The translations under genes and the position numbers were made by a program. The notes beneath the pieces are model-generated. The model was not told where the DNA came from, searched no databases, and worked only from the letters and a program-made list of their open reading frames with translations. From positions 5,213,001 to 5,277,000 of the forward strand of contig OY997596.1 in the NCBI GenBank assembly GCA_963921825.1: a stretch of DNA of 64,000 bases, written 5' to 3'. Shown piece after piece: positions 22,504 through 33,425 of this stretch. Source of the DNA: Erodium maritimum. Its lineage: Eukaryota; Streptophyta; Magnoliopsida; Geraniales; Geraniaceae. The first letter of the stretch is position 1. Each line of letters opens with the position of its first letter.

Positions 22504-23016
22504 CTACATCCTACTCGGGTCCAAGTTGGAAAACATGTTAGAGATCGGGACAGGGCTTAGAGCTTTTCTTGTCGATACAGGGGAAACCTCGTCCTCACTA
22601 CCCTCGACGTTCTCCAGCAGAAGATGCGAGTTGATCTGTTCAAGCACCACAGGACCAAGGTTAACAGCCTTTTTTCCAGCTTTTGAACGGTAGCTCCATT
22701 CACTCAAGCTATTTTTTGTTGCAATGTCGATCGTAAAGCTTTCGGTTTTGCCTCCAATATCGTTGGAGGTCTTGGCTCTAGTTTGATAGAAAACAACTGG
22801 AGAAGCGATGGTCTTTTTGGACTGAGCCTTTTTAGGGCGACCTCGTTTCTTTGGTTCACCCTGTGGGGGTTTAAACAAAGCTTCCTTCCACAGGATACCT
22901 TGAAACCCGACAACCAAATCCCGAGGTCCATCCACTTGAAACCCAACTTCCATATTCGATTTACCAACCTGAGGAGGGCCCAGATCAGTCCCAATTCTAT
23001 TAAAAACGTCAGCCAA
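22504..23016 (-). pseudogene. C-terminal region of the second ORF1-like gene
   Basis: A 170-codon open stretch (first codon non-ATG or internal). It has a basic motif KKRGRPKKAQSKK near residues 57-69, similar in kind to an AT-hook (GRPKK), then VVFYQTRAK and an acidic tail. No enzyme motif is seen. By position it is the C-terminal portion of the RRM protein encoded upstream on the same strand, separated by the MITE at 23262-23765 and by frame changes. Confidence 0.45.
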
Positions 23017-23261
23017 ACTGGGATTCTACAGCAGCGTCCTCATGAGACAAAATCTTCTTCGGATCTGCAGGGATCGACATCCCTTGTTTCAAATTTGCAA
23101 TCCCCTGAATGGCAGAATCAACACCCGAAATTGGTGTGATTGATGCTGGAAAAGGAAGCTTGTCGGAAAAGTGGGAAGACGGCAAAGACTCTATCGTCTA
23201 AGAGAGCCTGACCTCCGGAACAATGCTAACCACTCTACAACTTGCCAACTGTACCCCGAAG

Positions 23262-23765
23262 TAGGGGTGTCCATGGGCCGGGTCCCCGCCCCGTGGCTAA
23301 TTTTTTGAACCGACCCGTAGTGACCGGGTTCAAAAAATTTAACTTGCTCCCGGCCTCAGGCCCGAAAAGACACCTTTGAACCCGCCCGTCCGGATTATGG
23401 GCCGGTTCACCGGGTTGGACCAACCCATCCGAATTTGTTAACAATTGATCACATTAATCGTAAGTAGTAGCATGTATACTTTCAAATATTTTTTCATTAT
23501 CCAAAAACCCTTAAAAAGTAATCAAATAGTGCTTATAAGCTCTCAATTTGGTCACTTCTTAATTATGAAAAAACTCTTTACCCTATTAAATTTTTATCAA
23601 AGGTTCAAGGATTAAAAACGTCAAACAGGAAGTTCAAATTGACTCAAAACATATTATGATTACAAAAGATGAGTTAAATTCAACACATGGGGACAAACCC
23701 ATTGGGGCCGGGTGAGCCGGGTTGACCGGGTGGATTGGGTTCCGGGCCAATTTTGGACACCCCTA
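23262..23765. mobile_element. hAT MITE (504 bp) in the second retroposon
   Basis: Ends are TAGGGGTGTCCA and, inverted, TAGGGGTGTCCA: perfect over 12 bp. Target duplications CCCCGAAG lie at 23254-23261 and 23766-23773. The subterminal regions are GGGCCGG/CCGGGTT-rich and the centre is AT-rich. Non-coding. Confidence 0.93.
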
Positions 23766-23822
23766 CCCCGAAGAAACCATGATAGCTTGAAACACCTCAC
23801 CTGACCGATCAAATTCAGAGCT

Positions 23823-24100
23823 CTATTTCGCCAAAACGATGCTCTGTTTTGCATCTCGGACTGTACAGACGCCATTACCAGGACGAGCGAGAGCTACAAA
23901 CAGAGAATAACCTTTGTACTTAAAGTCATTTAATGTTTTAATTGCTTGAAGTGTCGACTGTGGAGACGTGAACTCGAGAAAGCCAAAGAACCGGCCTCTA
24001 CGATTTGGCTTCTTAAGTACGATGACAGATTTCACCTCTCCGAACCGCGTTAATGAGCTGTGAACCCAATCACATGTCGTACCCTAGGGTAGGTTGTGCA
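23823..24100 (-). pseudogene. RRM piece of the second ORF1-like gene
   Basis: On the minus strand it reads LTRFGEVKSVIVLKKPNRRGRFFGFLEFTSPQSTLQAIKTLN, then YSLFVALARP. RGRFFGFLEF fits RNP1 and the flanking helices fit an RRM. The RNP2 side (HNLP) precedes an in-frame stop. About 80 residues of RRM are recognisable. Confidence 0.6.
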
Positions 24101-24119
24101 AAAAGATTGCACACCCATT

Positions 24120-24365
24120 CCAAATTGTCACGGCGTCGTCGAGAACCCCATTGCTCTATTTCTTCGAACTCCGACCAAAAGCGAGTGAAGCTGAGCCAGG
24201 CCTGAGCTCCCTCTCCAAAACAGTTTCCGATGGGATCGGGTCGTCTGCCCTAGCATCCTCCGAAGCGGGAGCAGCGTCTCCGACTTTACTCTGACTAGCA
24301 TCGACCTTGGGTAACCCATTCCAAATCGTCACGACGTCGTCGAGAGCCCCGTTGCTCTGTTAAGA
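24120..24365. repeat. Direct duplication of about 200 bp spacing
   Basis: CCAAATTGTCACGGCGTCGTCGAGAACCCC..TTGCTCT at about 24120 recurs with a few changes at about 24320. It lies in the 5' region of the second ORF1-only retroposon. Confidence 0.7.
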
Positions 24366-24653
24366 CCCGACTTCCCTTTTTTCTTCAACGTTTTTCCTTC
24401 TGGCTCAGCAAACTTGACAACAGCAACCACTGCAACATACTCTCCATACGAAGATTCAAGAATATGATTGACAAGGTGATGCAATCCAAATTGAGAACAT
24501 AAAAGGTATCAGTGTCCGAATTCGACAAAATCCTATCATATTTCGGGTCAAACGGACTTCCAAGCAAAAAACATGGCTTTTCCATGAGCCCCGATGGTTT
24601 TCGGCCATTCGAGATCATTTGGAGGGTTAAATTCGTATTTTTAGAAGTCCATA

Positions 24654-24943
24654 TGTTATTTCCTGTTTAGTCAGGATTTGAGATTTCCTTTATTTGAATT
24701 AGGGTTTTGGGGTTTAGTTTCCTTAATGTATTAGGTTTTCGGGGTTTTGGTTTTCTATATCAGCACTTGATAGCTCTCATTGTAATTCAGACTTTTATGA
24801 AATAAACAAAAAACGAGTATCTACTCAAAATGTCTCTTTCGGTATTCTGTTGAATCAACGAATTAGATATCTATCTTTCTCGGTATTCTTCGTGAATCAA
24901 CGAGTTTGATAAAGAACTTCTCATTTCCATTACGCACTCTACA
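24654..24943 (+). repeat. TRIM-like array LTR 1 (290 bp)
   Basis: TGTTATTTCC..CTCTACA, with an iMet-type primer site 4 bp downstream. A CTATATAAGCAC TATA-like box, here slightly changed, lies in its middle. Confidence 0.85.
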
Positions 24944-25742
24944 TCAGTTGGTATTTAAGCCTCACTGTTTTAGGAAGATGTCGTCTCGCATACGGAATTG
25001 TCAGGTCGCCACCTACGACGATGTTGCTGATTATGTTGAGGAGATTGCAGCAGTTCGTCGTGAAAACGATGATCTGATGCGTCAGGTCGAGTTACTATCC
25101 AGCGAATGGATGTTGTGTTTCGTCGCGATGACATGATTGTCACGAACGTTGACTATCCCTTCGCCCTGGATACCAACCTGTTCATCGAGGTTAGTAATCT
25201 TGAGTCTTTTCTACAAATCGACTCAGCTTCGGTTTTTGATGACTATGGTGATGATTACACGCTTTACATCAAGAGAAAAGTTTGCACCTTGTTCATCAAT
25301 AGTGGCAGTTGTGAGAACGTGGTTGTAGAGATCGTAGTGTCAAAGTTTGGTCTTCCTACTGAACCACATCCTAAGCCCTATCACCTCTCTTGGCTCAACA
25401 AAATTGCTTGTTACCTCCTACTTGGTCCTCATGTTGTTCATGTTGGTTGTGTTAACACCTTTTCCTTCTCATTTCGGGGTACAAACATTGTATTTTTACC
25501 ATCCAAACCCAAGACTGCGCGCAGGTCCGGATTCGAGGACGAATCCTCTCTTCACCGGAGAGAATGATGCAGTCCAAATTGAGAACAGAAAAGGTATCGG
25601 TGTCCAAATTCGACAAATTCCTATCATATTTCGGGTCGAAACGGGCTTCCAAGCAAAACTCATGGCTTTTCTATTAGCCCCGGTGGTTTTCGACCATTCG
25701 AGTTCATCTGGAGGGTTAAATTTGTATTTTTAGAAGTCTACA

Positions 25743-26033
25743 TGTTATTTCCTGTTTTTGCTAGGATTTGAGATTTCCTTTATTTGAATTAGGGTTTTGG
25801 GGTTTTGTTTCCTTATTGTATTAGGACTTTGAGGTTTTAGTTTTCTATATAAGCACTTGATAACTCTCATTGTAATTCAGACTTTTATGAAATAAACACA
25901 AAACGAGTTTCTACTCAAATTGTCTCTTTCGGTATTCTGTTGAATCAATGAATTAGATATATATCTTTCTCGGTATTTTTCGTGAATCAACGAGTTTGAT
26001 AAAGAACTTCTCATTTCCATTACGCACTCTACA
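25743..26033 (+). repeat. TRIM-like array LTR 2 (291 bp)
   Basis: Same ends and order as LTR 1; CTATATAAGCAC at about 25846 is a good TATA candidate. Confidence 0.85.
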
Positions 26034-26833
26034 TCAGTTGGTATTTAAGCCTCACTGTTCCAAGAAGATGCCGCCTCGCAGACGGAATTGCCAGGTCGCC
26101 ACCTACGGCGATGTTGCTGATTATGTTGAGGAGATTGTAGCAGTTCGTCGTGAAAACGATGATCTGAGGCGTCAGATCGAGTTACTATCCCATCGATTGG
26201 ATGTTGTGTTTCGTCACGATGACATGATTGTCACGGACGTTGACTATCCCTTCGCCCCGGATACCACCCTGTTCATCGAGGTTAGTAATCCTGAGTCTTT
26301 TCTACAAATCGACTCAGCTCCGGTTTATGATGATTATGGTTATCATTACGCGCTTTACATCAAGAGAAAAGTTTGCACCTTGTTCATCAATAGTGGCAGT
26401 TGTGAGAACGTGGTTGTAGAGATCGTAGTGTCAAAGCTTGGTCTTCCTACTGAAACACATCCTAAGTCATATCTCCTCTCTTGGCTCAACAAAATTTCTT
26501 GTTACCTCCTACTTGGTCCTCATGTTATTCATGTTGGTTGTGCTAACACCTTTTCCTTCTCATTTCGGGGTACAAACATTGTATTTCTACCATCCAAACC
26601 CAAGACTGCGCGTAGGTCCGGATTCGAGGACGAATCCTCTCTTCACCGGAGAGAATGATGCAGTCCAAATTGAGAACAGAAAAGGTATTGGTGTCCAAAT
26701 TCGACAAATTCCTATCATATTTCGGGTCGAAACGGGCTTCCAAGAAAAACTCATGACTTTTCCACGAGCCCTGATGGTTTTCGACCATTCGAGTTCATCT
26801 GGAGGGTTAAATTTGTATTTTTAGAAGGTCAGA
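26034..26833 (+). mobile_element. Best preserved TRIM-like internal region
   Basis: It carries an open stretch reading MPPRRRNCQV (Ty3 gag-like start) and, further on, CTLFINSGSCENVV..SKLGLP (Ty3 protease-like, Asp replaced by the INSGS form). It ends with a tail resembling the C-terminus of Ty3 polyproteins. About 210 codons are open, against more than 1400 for a complete Ty3 polyprotein, so it is a large deletion derivative. The equivalent regions at 24944-25742 and 27124-33327 have the same order. Confidence 0.7.
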
Positions 26834-27123
26834 TGTTATTTCCTGTTTTTGTTAGGATTTGAGATTTCCTTTATTTGAATTAGGGTTTTGGGGTTTTGTT
26901 TCCTTGTTGTATTAGAACTTTGGGTTTTTAGTTTTCAATATAAGCACTTGATAGCTCTCATTTTAATTCAGACTTTATGAAATAAACACAAAATGAGTTT
27001 ATACTCAAATTGTCTCTTTCGGTATTCCGTTGAATCAACGAATTTGATATCTATCTTTCTCGGTATTCTTCGTGAATCAACGAGTTTGATAAAGAATTTC
27101 TCCTTTCTGCTACGCACTCTACA
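26834..27123 (+). repeat. TRIM-like array LTR 3 (290 bp)
   Basis: Same ends; followed by TTGGTATCTGAGCCTCA, the best preserved primer site in the array. Confidence 0.85.
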
Positions 27124-27859
27124 TCAGTTGGTATCTGAGCCTCACTGTTCCAGGAAGATGCCGCCTCGCAGACGGAATTGGCAGGCCTTCACCTACGACT
27201 ATGTTGCTGATTATGATGAGAAGATTGCAGTAGTTCGTCGTGAAAACGATGATCTGAGACTCAGGTCGAGTTACTATCCCTGTCACGCCCCAATTTCAGT
27301 AAACCGAACTCGGGACGCGAACGTTTAAAATAAGAAAACACTTTGAAAACATTTCCATTAAAACAATTTACAATAACAGTTTAGTTCAACAAAAGGATAA
27401 TTACAATTCAAAACACGTCCCAACAAGCGGACAAAAGGGCGAGGTATCCGTCGCTAGACCAAAAGTAAAAACCCGGACTCCGCTCCTAGCTCCACAAGCT
27501 TCGAGAGCTCACCTAGTCCATCCCACGAACAGTACCTGTAGGAAAAGCAGCTAGGGGTGAGCGTTCGCTCACCACCACGGATAACAGACTGACTACGGCA
27601 TAATTAGCAGACAATGCCGGCAACACCTACAACCAACTCAACCCCGGGGATCACTGTCCCCAACCCAAGTACTCTGACTGACAAACACCCACGGTGACCT
27701 TACTCGAACGACTCGACACTCAATACGTAAGTAGACACGACACAACGATCACGACCTCTTCCAAGGACTCAAAGGAACTACGCAACACCAAACAAGATCA
27801 CAAAGGATCGCGAACCAGCTGCTCAGTAACCTCTCCCACTCACACGAACACGGATCAGG

Positions 27860-28340
27860 CTAGCCAAAGAGTGCTTACAACCTGTGATACTCAAACTCGG
27901 ACCAGGCCAGCCAAAGAGTGCTTGCAACCTGTGTTACTCAAACCATGTCAGGCCAGCCAAAGAGTGCTTGCAACCCGTTGATACTCAAATTTGGTCAGGC
28001 CAGCCAAAGAGTGCTTGCAACCTACCGGGAACCGCAATCACAATCACAATCACAATTCAATCACACAGGCACTCAAGGCCACTCAAGACACCTCAACAGT
28101 CAATACTTGGGTTCAACAACCCCACGGGCACTCACTGCCACTCAAGACACACCAACGGTCAAGACTCGGGTTCAACAACCCCACAGACACTCACTGCCAC
28201 TCACAACACCGACAATAAGACACGGGCACTCAAGGCCACTCAAACTCAACAATAAATAACACGGGCTCTCAAGGCCACCCAAACTCGACAATAAAATACG
28301 GACTCTCATGGCCACCCAAGCTCGACGACAATTAACACAC
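27860..28340. repeat. Minisatellites in the Tekay-like 3' LTR
   Basis: First, four units of about 40 bp containing CCAGCCAAAGAGTGCTTGCA; then units with CACTCAAGGCCACTCAA and GGTTCAACAACCCCAC. The second set is the reverse complement of the expansion at 60880-61220. Confidence 0.85.
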
Positions 28341-29849
28341 AACAACCTCCGGCATAAAACGATGCCTCCAACAGTTCTAAGATCACTAGTTTCACAACCA
28401 ACCTCCGGGCATGGTCATATGCCTCCAGTAGAACAATTATCGCTAAGTTCTCTGATCCTACGACACTACTAAGTGTCACATGCTTTTACACTATTCGCTA
28501 CGTTCCCGTATCATGCATTTCTAATATTCGAAAACCTAAATAACCCACGACACCCCGGTGTCACATGCAATTCTACAGTTAACTTTCCCTAGTCAGGGCC
28601 GAGATCCGGCTACTTTTCCCTACCTCAACTGAAGAGCAATCGCTACGCTTCCTAGCTGCTGACGTTCTGGCTCGCTAACTCCGAGCTTCACTTCGATCGA
28701 AGCCGGACGCTAAAGAGGACATGAAAGCCATAAATTAATAACGGTTCCACCGCTAAATTAAAGGTTACTATTAAACCAGTCTAGACCCGACAATTGTCCA
28801 TTAACTCGAGCGGGCTAAAAGCGGGGTCACGGCGAATCGGGTTTGAGTACCCGAGCACCGAAACCGGTGCATGCGAGGCACGGTCCCAATGCACAAATCC
28901 CGAGGTCCGATTCAGCGGTCCGCTTTTGTTCCTTTTTAAACCCAAATAGCAGTCCAATCTACCCAGAATTCCAGATTCGTTCCCAATTCCGATTACCAAC
29001 CGTTTATTCAAAACAGAACGGTTTTTGTTTTAAAACAAATTCCCTTTTTAAATTCAAATCTATTTCCGTTCCGATCTTTGTTTTTGAACAACCGCCCCTA
29101 AATCCCGTTTACAAATTTGATTCTCAACTCCTCGATTTGAAACCGTTTTTAAAACCGAAACGCTTTTAAATTCCTTTTCATTTTAAAACCTTCTTCCTTA
29201 AGTTTGATTTTCCGTTTTACAGCCTTTTCTTTCCAAAACTGTGATTTCGATTTCAACCGAAGCAGATCCAAAATCCATCTTTTACCCCAATCTGATTTAA
29301 TTGTTTCCCTTTTCGATTCATAAACCGTTCCAAATATTAATCAATTCCATTAGCGGGTTTAATCAAATATTAATCGATTTCATTAACAATTTTAACCCTA
29401 AACAGATCCAAACTAAATCGAAAAAGGTTTTATTTCATTTTCTTTGTTTGTTACAACAAAACCCGATTTACAGTAGTTCGAAGACGGGAAATAATAGAGG
29501 TTCGGTTTCGAACCGGTCGGCCGCCGGCGAGGGCGGCGTCGGCCGGGGCCTAACCGTAGAGAAGGGACGGCAAGGGCGACGGCGGGCACGGCGGCGGTGC
29601 ACGGCGGCTGGCTCGGGACGAAGGCGGGACGAGCTCGGGCTCGGTCGTGTCCCAGACGAGCTTGTCTCGCCGGAGATCTGGAGAGGGAGGTCGGGTGGTG
29701 GCCGGATCTGGACGGAGGCGAGCGTGAGGGGCGGAGTAGGGCGGCGGCTCGGTGGTGGCGCAGTGAGGACGGCGTGGAGTCGAGAGGGACGGTGGTGGCC
29801 GAGCTCGGTGGGTTCGGCTGAGACGGGAAGGAGAGAGGCAAGGGAGGTG

Positions 29850-29965
29850 GAGGGCGAGCTCGGGCTCGGGACGACGAGCTCGGGCTCGGGACGACGAGCT
29901 CGGGCTCGGAACGGAGAGCTCGGGCTCGGGACGGCGAGCTCCGGCTCGGGACGGCGGCGTGGTGG
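29850..29965. repeat. GC-rich 20-bp-class tandem repeat
   Basis: GACGAGCTCGGGCTCGG is repeated about five times with small changes inside the Tekay-like LTR. Confidence 0.85.
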
Positions 29966-30577
29966 CTGGACGGAGAGGGAAAGGGAGGGGCTCGGTTTTG
30001 AACGGAGAAGAGGGAGAGGGGGAAGGTGAGAGGGTGGTCGGGACCAGAGAGAGAGGCGAGGGAGGACGGTGGTGGCCGGAGGTGGAGATGGCGTGGAGGA
30101 GTGAGGTCGGAGCTGGGCGTGGTCGGAGAATCGGACGGAGGAGAAGGAGCGGACGATGGTGAGGGACGGGAGAGAGGGTGTGGCCGGAGGTGGTGAGAGG
30201 TCGCCGGAGAAGATGGAGGTCGCCGGAGATCGAGAGAGAGAATCGGGTTCGGGAGAGGAGAGAAGTGGGGGACTGGACGGCGCTGAAGGGAAAATTAGGG
30301 CAAAACCCCTAATTTTCGAGCTTTATAGCTCGGCCAGTTAGGCTGGGCCTCTAACGGGCCTGATGCACGGCCCAAAGCGCAGGGACAGGGCTCGGCCTGC
30401 TTGGGCAGGGTCTGGCCGGGTCAAGCTGGTCGGGTCTGGGTTGTTGGTCGGGTCCGGTCCGGTCCGACCCGGTCTGACCCAAAAGTTTTTTTTTTTTTTT
30501 TTGAAAGCGGGTTTTACAACCTACCCCCCTTAAAGGAATTTCGTCCGCGAAATTTAGAACAACGCCCAAAAGAGATA

Positions 30578-32050
30578 CTATAAAAACGTACCCTGATAGG
30601 TCTCGTGGTAGGTAGGGGATCTTGAGGTCCGGGAGTCGGTAACTGCGTACACTCTTCCCTCCGACTCCTGTTGCCTCTGACCCGACGCACTGGTGGCCGG
30701 ATACCCAGAGCTCCGTTGCTGTCTCGGAGTCGGCGCGCTCGTCGACGGCTGCGAAAACCTCGACTGCTGACCCTGACGGGGGCGGTCTCTGGGCGACTGT
30801 ACCGTCTGCGACTGCTGCGGCCGCTGCGCCGATATCGCTCCCAACGGCTCACGACACCATTTCATCGTGTGTCCCACACGGCCGCACCGGAGACAGCTGG
30901 TCTCATCGGCTCCCGACCCCGAGCCCTGGCCTGCCCGGCACCTCCGCCGCAAATGGCCTGGCTCCCTGCAGAGATGGCATGTCGGCACCCTCTGTGTCGC
31001 GACTGGCCCCATGGACGCCACCGACCCGTGCTGTCTCGCTCCACCCTGGTGAGTCGGTGGTCGGAAGAATCCCGCGGTCCTCTGCCTTCTTGGGTCGCGT
31101 GACTCTGACGGCCCTGTGAAGTCGGTCGGCCGCTGTCGAACCTCGCGGGTTCTGGCCGTATCCAGGATCCCCTGCTCCACCGTCGTTGCGGTGTCCACGA
31201 GGTCGGTATACTTCCGTATACTCAAGGCGAGAACCTGGTTCCGGATGCCCAGCCTCAGCCCGTCCTGGAACCGCAGGCAACTGTTCGTCTCGCTCGTCAC
31301 CATCTCAGGCGCGAATCTGGCCAAGGCTGTGAACCTGGCCTCGTACTCTCCTACCGTCATCCCCCCATGTTCCAAGTCTAGGAACTGTCGATGTCGCTCC
31401 AACCGAGCCGACTCGGGAAAGTACTGTGCCATAAAAACTGTCTGAAAGATGCTGTAGTCATAACCGACCATGTCCTTCACACGCCCCCACCAGTGGTAGG
31501 CGCTGTCTCTCAGCTGGTGGGCCGCGAAGGACACCCTGCGACGACCCTCCTCGACACCTAATGTATCCAGGTCGCGCGTGACCTGCTCTAGCCACCTCTC
31601 GGCTAGGTCGGGGTTCGGCTCCCCGACAAATGTAGGTATCCCGAGCTTCAGGAAGTCTAGTAGTGCTCTGGATGTGTGATCCTCTGTCTGACCGGGCCTC
31701 ACTGGGACCCCGTCTGCCTCTGGGGCTGGTGAAGTCGACTCTCTGTTGGCAATGACCGTCACTAAACTCTGGACTGTCCTAGTCAACTCATCCAGGGCAG
31801 TCATGACTGTTGGGTCTGCGACCGGCGGAACACTGGGCGTGCCCGTAGAAGGTCCCGCATCGTTCCTCCTGTCCTCACCGACAGGAGCACCCTGCGCCTC
31901 GGCGTACTCGGCGGGCTCAACGGTGGGCACCCGTCCTGGTGTCCCCGCTGACCGTCCCCGCCTGCCACGCGAGGGCGCTCGTCCCCGTGTTACTGCTGCT
32001 CTTCCTCGTCTGCCACGAGCCATCAGCAGGTATCCTCTGCACGGATACAC
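30578..32050 (-). pseudogene. Ty3 (Tekay-type) gag of the gag-only element
   Basis: A 490-codon open stretch. It has an Arg/Gly-rich N-terminus (MARGRRGRAA), a retrotransposon gag capsid domain with IPTFVGEPNPDLAERWLEQ, then YHWWGRVK, then FLDLEHGGMTVGEYEARF, and two zinc-knuckle-like CX2CX4HX4C segments in the C-terminal third (CHLCREPGHLRRRC and CLRCGRVGHTMKWC). Capsid proteins of this type assemble particles in the cytoplasm. It is part of a fossil element with no pol. Confidence 0.85.
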
Positions 32051-32683
32051 GCAAACGTTTCAGTTTGCGAACTCAAATAAGGACAACCAGCTCGAACACA
32101 CTAACGTCCACACGGTCTACGTCTACCCTAACGCACTTGTTACTAACGTCACACCGTTCACGCTAAACATCCTTTAATTATAATAACGTGTAAGCGAAGC
32201 CTCAATTTTTGACCACACAAACGTACACTAAGCCCTCATCCAGTCCTTTATGCATTTACTTATAACTTTCCGCAACCAAGCCAGTGTCCGCTACTCGTCC
32301 CTTGCGGGAAAAGTAGTAAAGGGGATGAGCGTTAAGCTCACCTCCACGGACACCCGCTCGGTTATGGCATACTAGTAACGCACCAAAGACTTACCACTGT
32401 AGTCAGGGAAAAACACCGACACCAAACCTACTGCCAACACGTCACACTACTCCAGTCATTAACACCTCAAACACTCTTTTACGTAAGGGAACAACGAAAA
32501 GGGGATTATGTTCTCAAATCAGCGACTACTATTGCTTACAACCTCAAAACCCCAACACAACCGTGAACGTCGCCACGCAAAGACAACACTCAACTTGCAC
32601 AAACAAGACGGTGAGAAGGACAGGGATCACGGACTCGTGACAGGGATTATTTTTATTTTTATTTTTTGAAAGCGGGTTTTACA
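32051..32683 (-). repeat. Reduced 5' LTR and leader of the gag-only element
   Basis: On the minus strand it starts TGTAAAACCCGCTTTC, matching the 3' LTR start, and holds the palindrome-like motif GATGAGCGTTAAGCTCACC (32324-32342). It is only about 630 bp up to gag, against 3.2 kb for the other LTR. I could not place its 3' end or a clear primer site. Confidence 0.6.
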
Positions 32684-33327
32684 ATCCCAACGAATGGATG
32701 TTGTGTTTCGTCGCGATGACATGACTGTCACGGACGTTGACTATCCATTCGCCTTGGATACCAACCTGTTCATCGAGTTTAGTAATCCTAAGTCTTTTCT
32801 ACAAATCGACTCAGCTCCGGTTTATGATGAATATGGTGATGATTATGCGCTTTACATCAAGAGAAAAGTTTGCACCTTGTTCATCAATAGTGGCAGTTGT
32901 GAGAACGTGGTTGTAGAAATCGTAGTGTCAAAACTTGGTCTTCCTACTGAACCACATCCTAGCCCTATCACCTCTCTTGGCTCAACAAAATTGCTTGTTA
33001 CCTCCTACTTGGTCCTCATGTTGTTCATGTTGGTTGTGCTAACACATTTTCCTTCTCCTTTCGGGGTACAAACATTGTATTTCTACCATCCAAATCCAAG
33101 ACTGGCGCAGGTCCGAATTCGAGGACGAATCCTCTCTTCATCGGAGAGAATGATGCATTCCAATTGAGAACAGAAATGATATCGGTGTCCGAATTCGACA
33201 AATTCTTATCATATTTTGGGTCGAAACGGTCTTTCAAACAAAACTCATGGCTTTTCCATAACCCCCGATAGTTTTTGGCCATTCGAGGTCATTTGGAGGG
33301 TTAAATTCGTATTTTTAGAAGTCCAGA

Positions 33328-33425
33328 TGTTATTTTCTGTTTTTGTTAGTATTTGAGATTTCCTTTATTTGAATTAGGGTTTTGGGGGTTTTGTTTTCTT
33401 ATTGTATTAGGACTTTGGGGTTAGA
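33328..33425 (+). repeat. TRIM-like array LTR 4, truncated
   Basis: The first ~98 bp of the LTR only; BED-hAT sequence follows directly. Confidence 0.8.

Larger units (their letters stand above)
22320..24454 (-). mobile_element. Second ORF1-only RRM retroposon, with a MITE inside
   Basis: A minus-strand retroposon whose 3' end reads AATAAA, then ..TATCAAAGAAAA, like the copy at 4147-5869. Possible target duplication TTCAAGAATW at 22310-22319 and 24455-24464. Going 5' to 3' it has a GC-richer 5' region with an internal duplication, an RRM, then a basic C-terminal region. Endonuclease and RT are absent. It interrupts the outer BED-hAT at MLQE. The assignment rests on the RRM, 3' end form and architecture; nucleotide identity with the first copy is not obvious. 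Confidence 0.6.
27281..30518 (-). repeat. 3' LTR of the gag-only Tekay-like element (3238 bp)
   Basis: On its own strand it starts TGTAAAACCCGC and ends GGGGCGTGACA. It shares minisatellites and GGTGAGCG..CGCTCACC (27556-27573) with the LTR at 59103-61951. A GC-rich block at 29480-30300 holds GAGCTCGGGCTCGGGACGAC-type repeats. Frames of up to 242 codons there are low-complexity artefacts. Confidence 0.8.
27281..32683 (-). mobile_element. Tekay/Del-like element with gag but no pol
   Basis: It is bounded by TGTCACGCCCC and GTTTTACA on the + strand, with 5-bp duplications ATCCC at 27276-27280 and 32684-32688. On the minus strand: a short 5' LTR-like region, gag, a purine tract (TTTAAGGGGGGTAGG), then a 3.24 kb 3' LTR. 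The pol genes are absent as a block, so it is non-autonomous. The gag frame is long and open. The two LTRs are very unequal, so the element has been rearranged. It interrupts the TRIM-like array and is younger than it. Confidence 0.85.
24477..33425 (+). mobile_element. Tandem array of miniature (TRIM-like) LTR elements sharing LTRs
   Basis: Four LTRs of about 290 bp alternate head to tail with three internal regions of about 800 bp, giving a 1090-bp period. A partial internal segment opens the array and a truncated LTR closes it. Each internal part starts with an iMet-type primer site and has a short gag-like start plus a protease-like remnant; RT, RNase H and integrase are absent. It is a fossil array of a non-autonomous Ty3-type element. 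LTR copies differ by several per cent by eye. The third internal part is split by the Tekay-like element at 27281-32683. Confidence 0.85.

Noticed and set aside
27860-28030. Regularly spaced short repeats that could look like a CRISPR array
   Set aside because: The repeats vary, the spacers are themselves repeated, no cas genes exist and the region is inside a plant LTR.
29301-30029. 242-codon Arg/Gly-rich ORF on the plus strand
   Set aside because: It lies in a GC-rich repeated part of the Tekay-like LTR, is low complexity, and is mirrored by similar frames on the other strand.
30671-31445. Plus-strand ORFs of 109-143 codons
   Set aside because: Shadows of the GC-rich gag frame on the minus strand.
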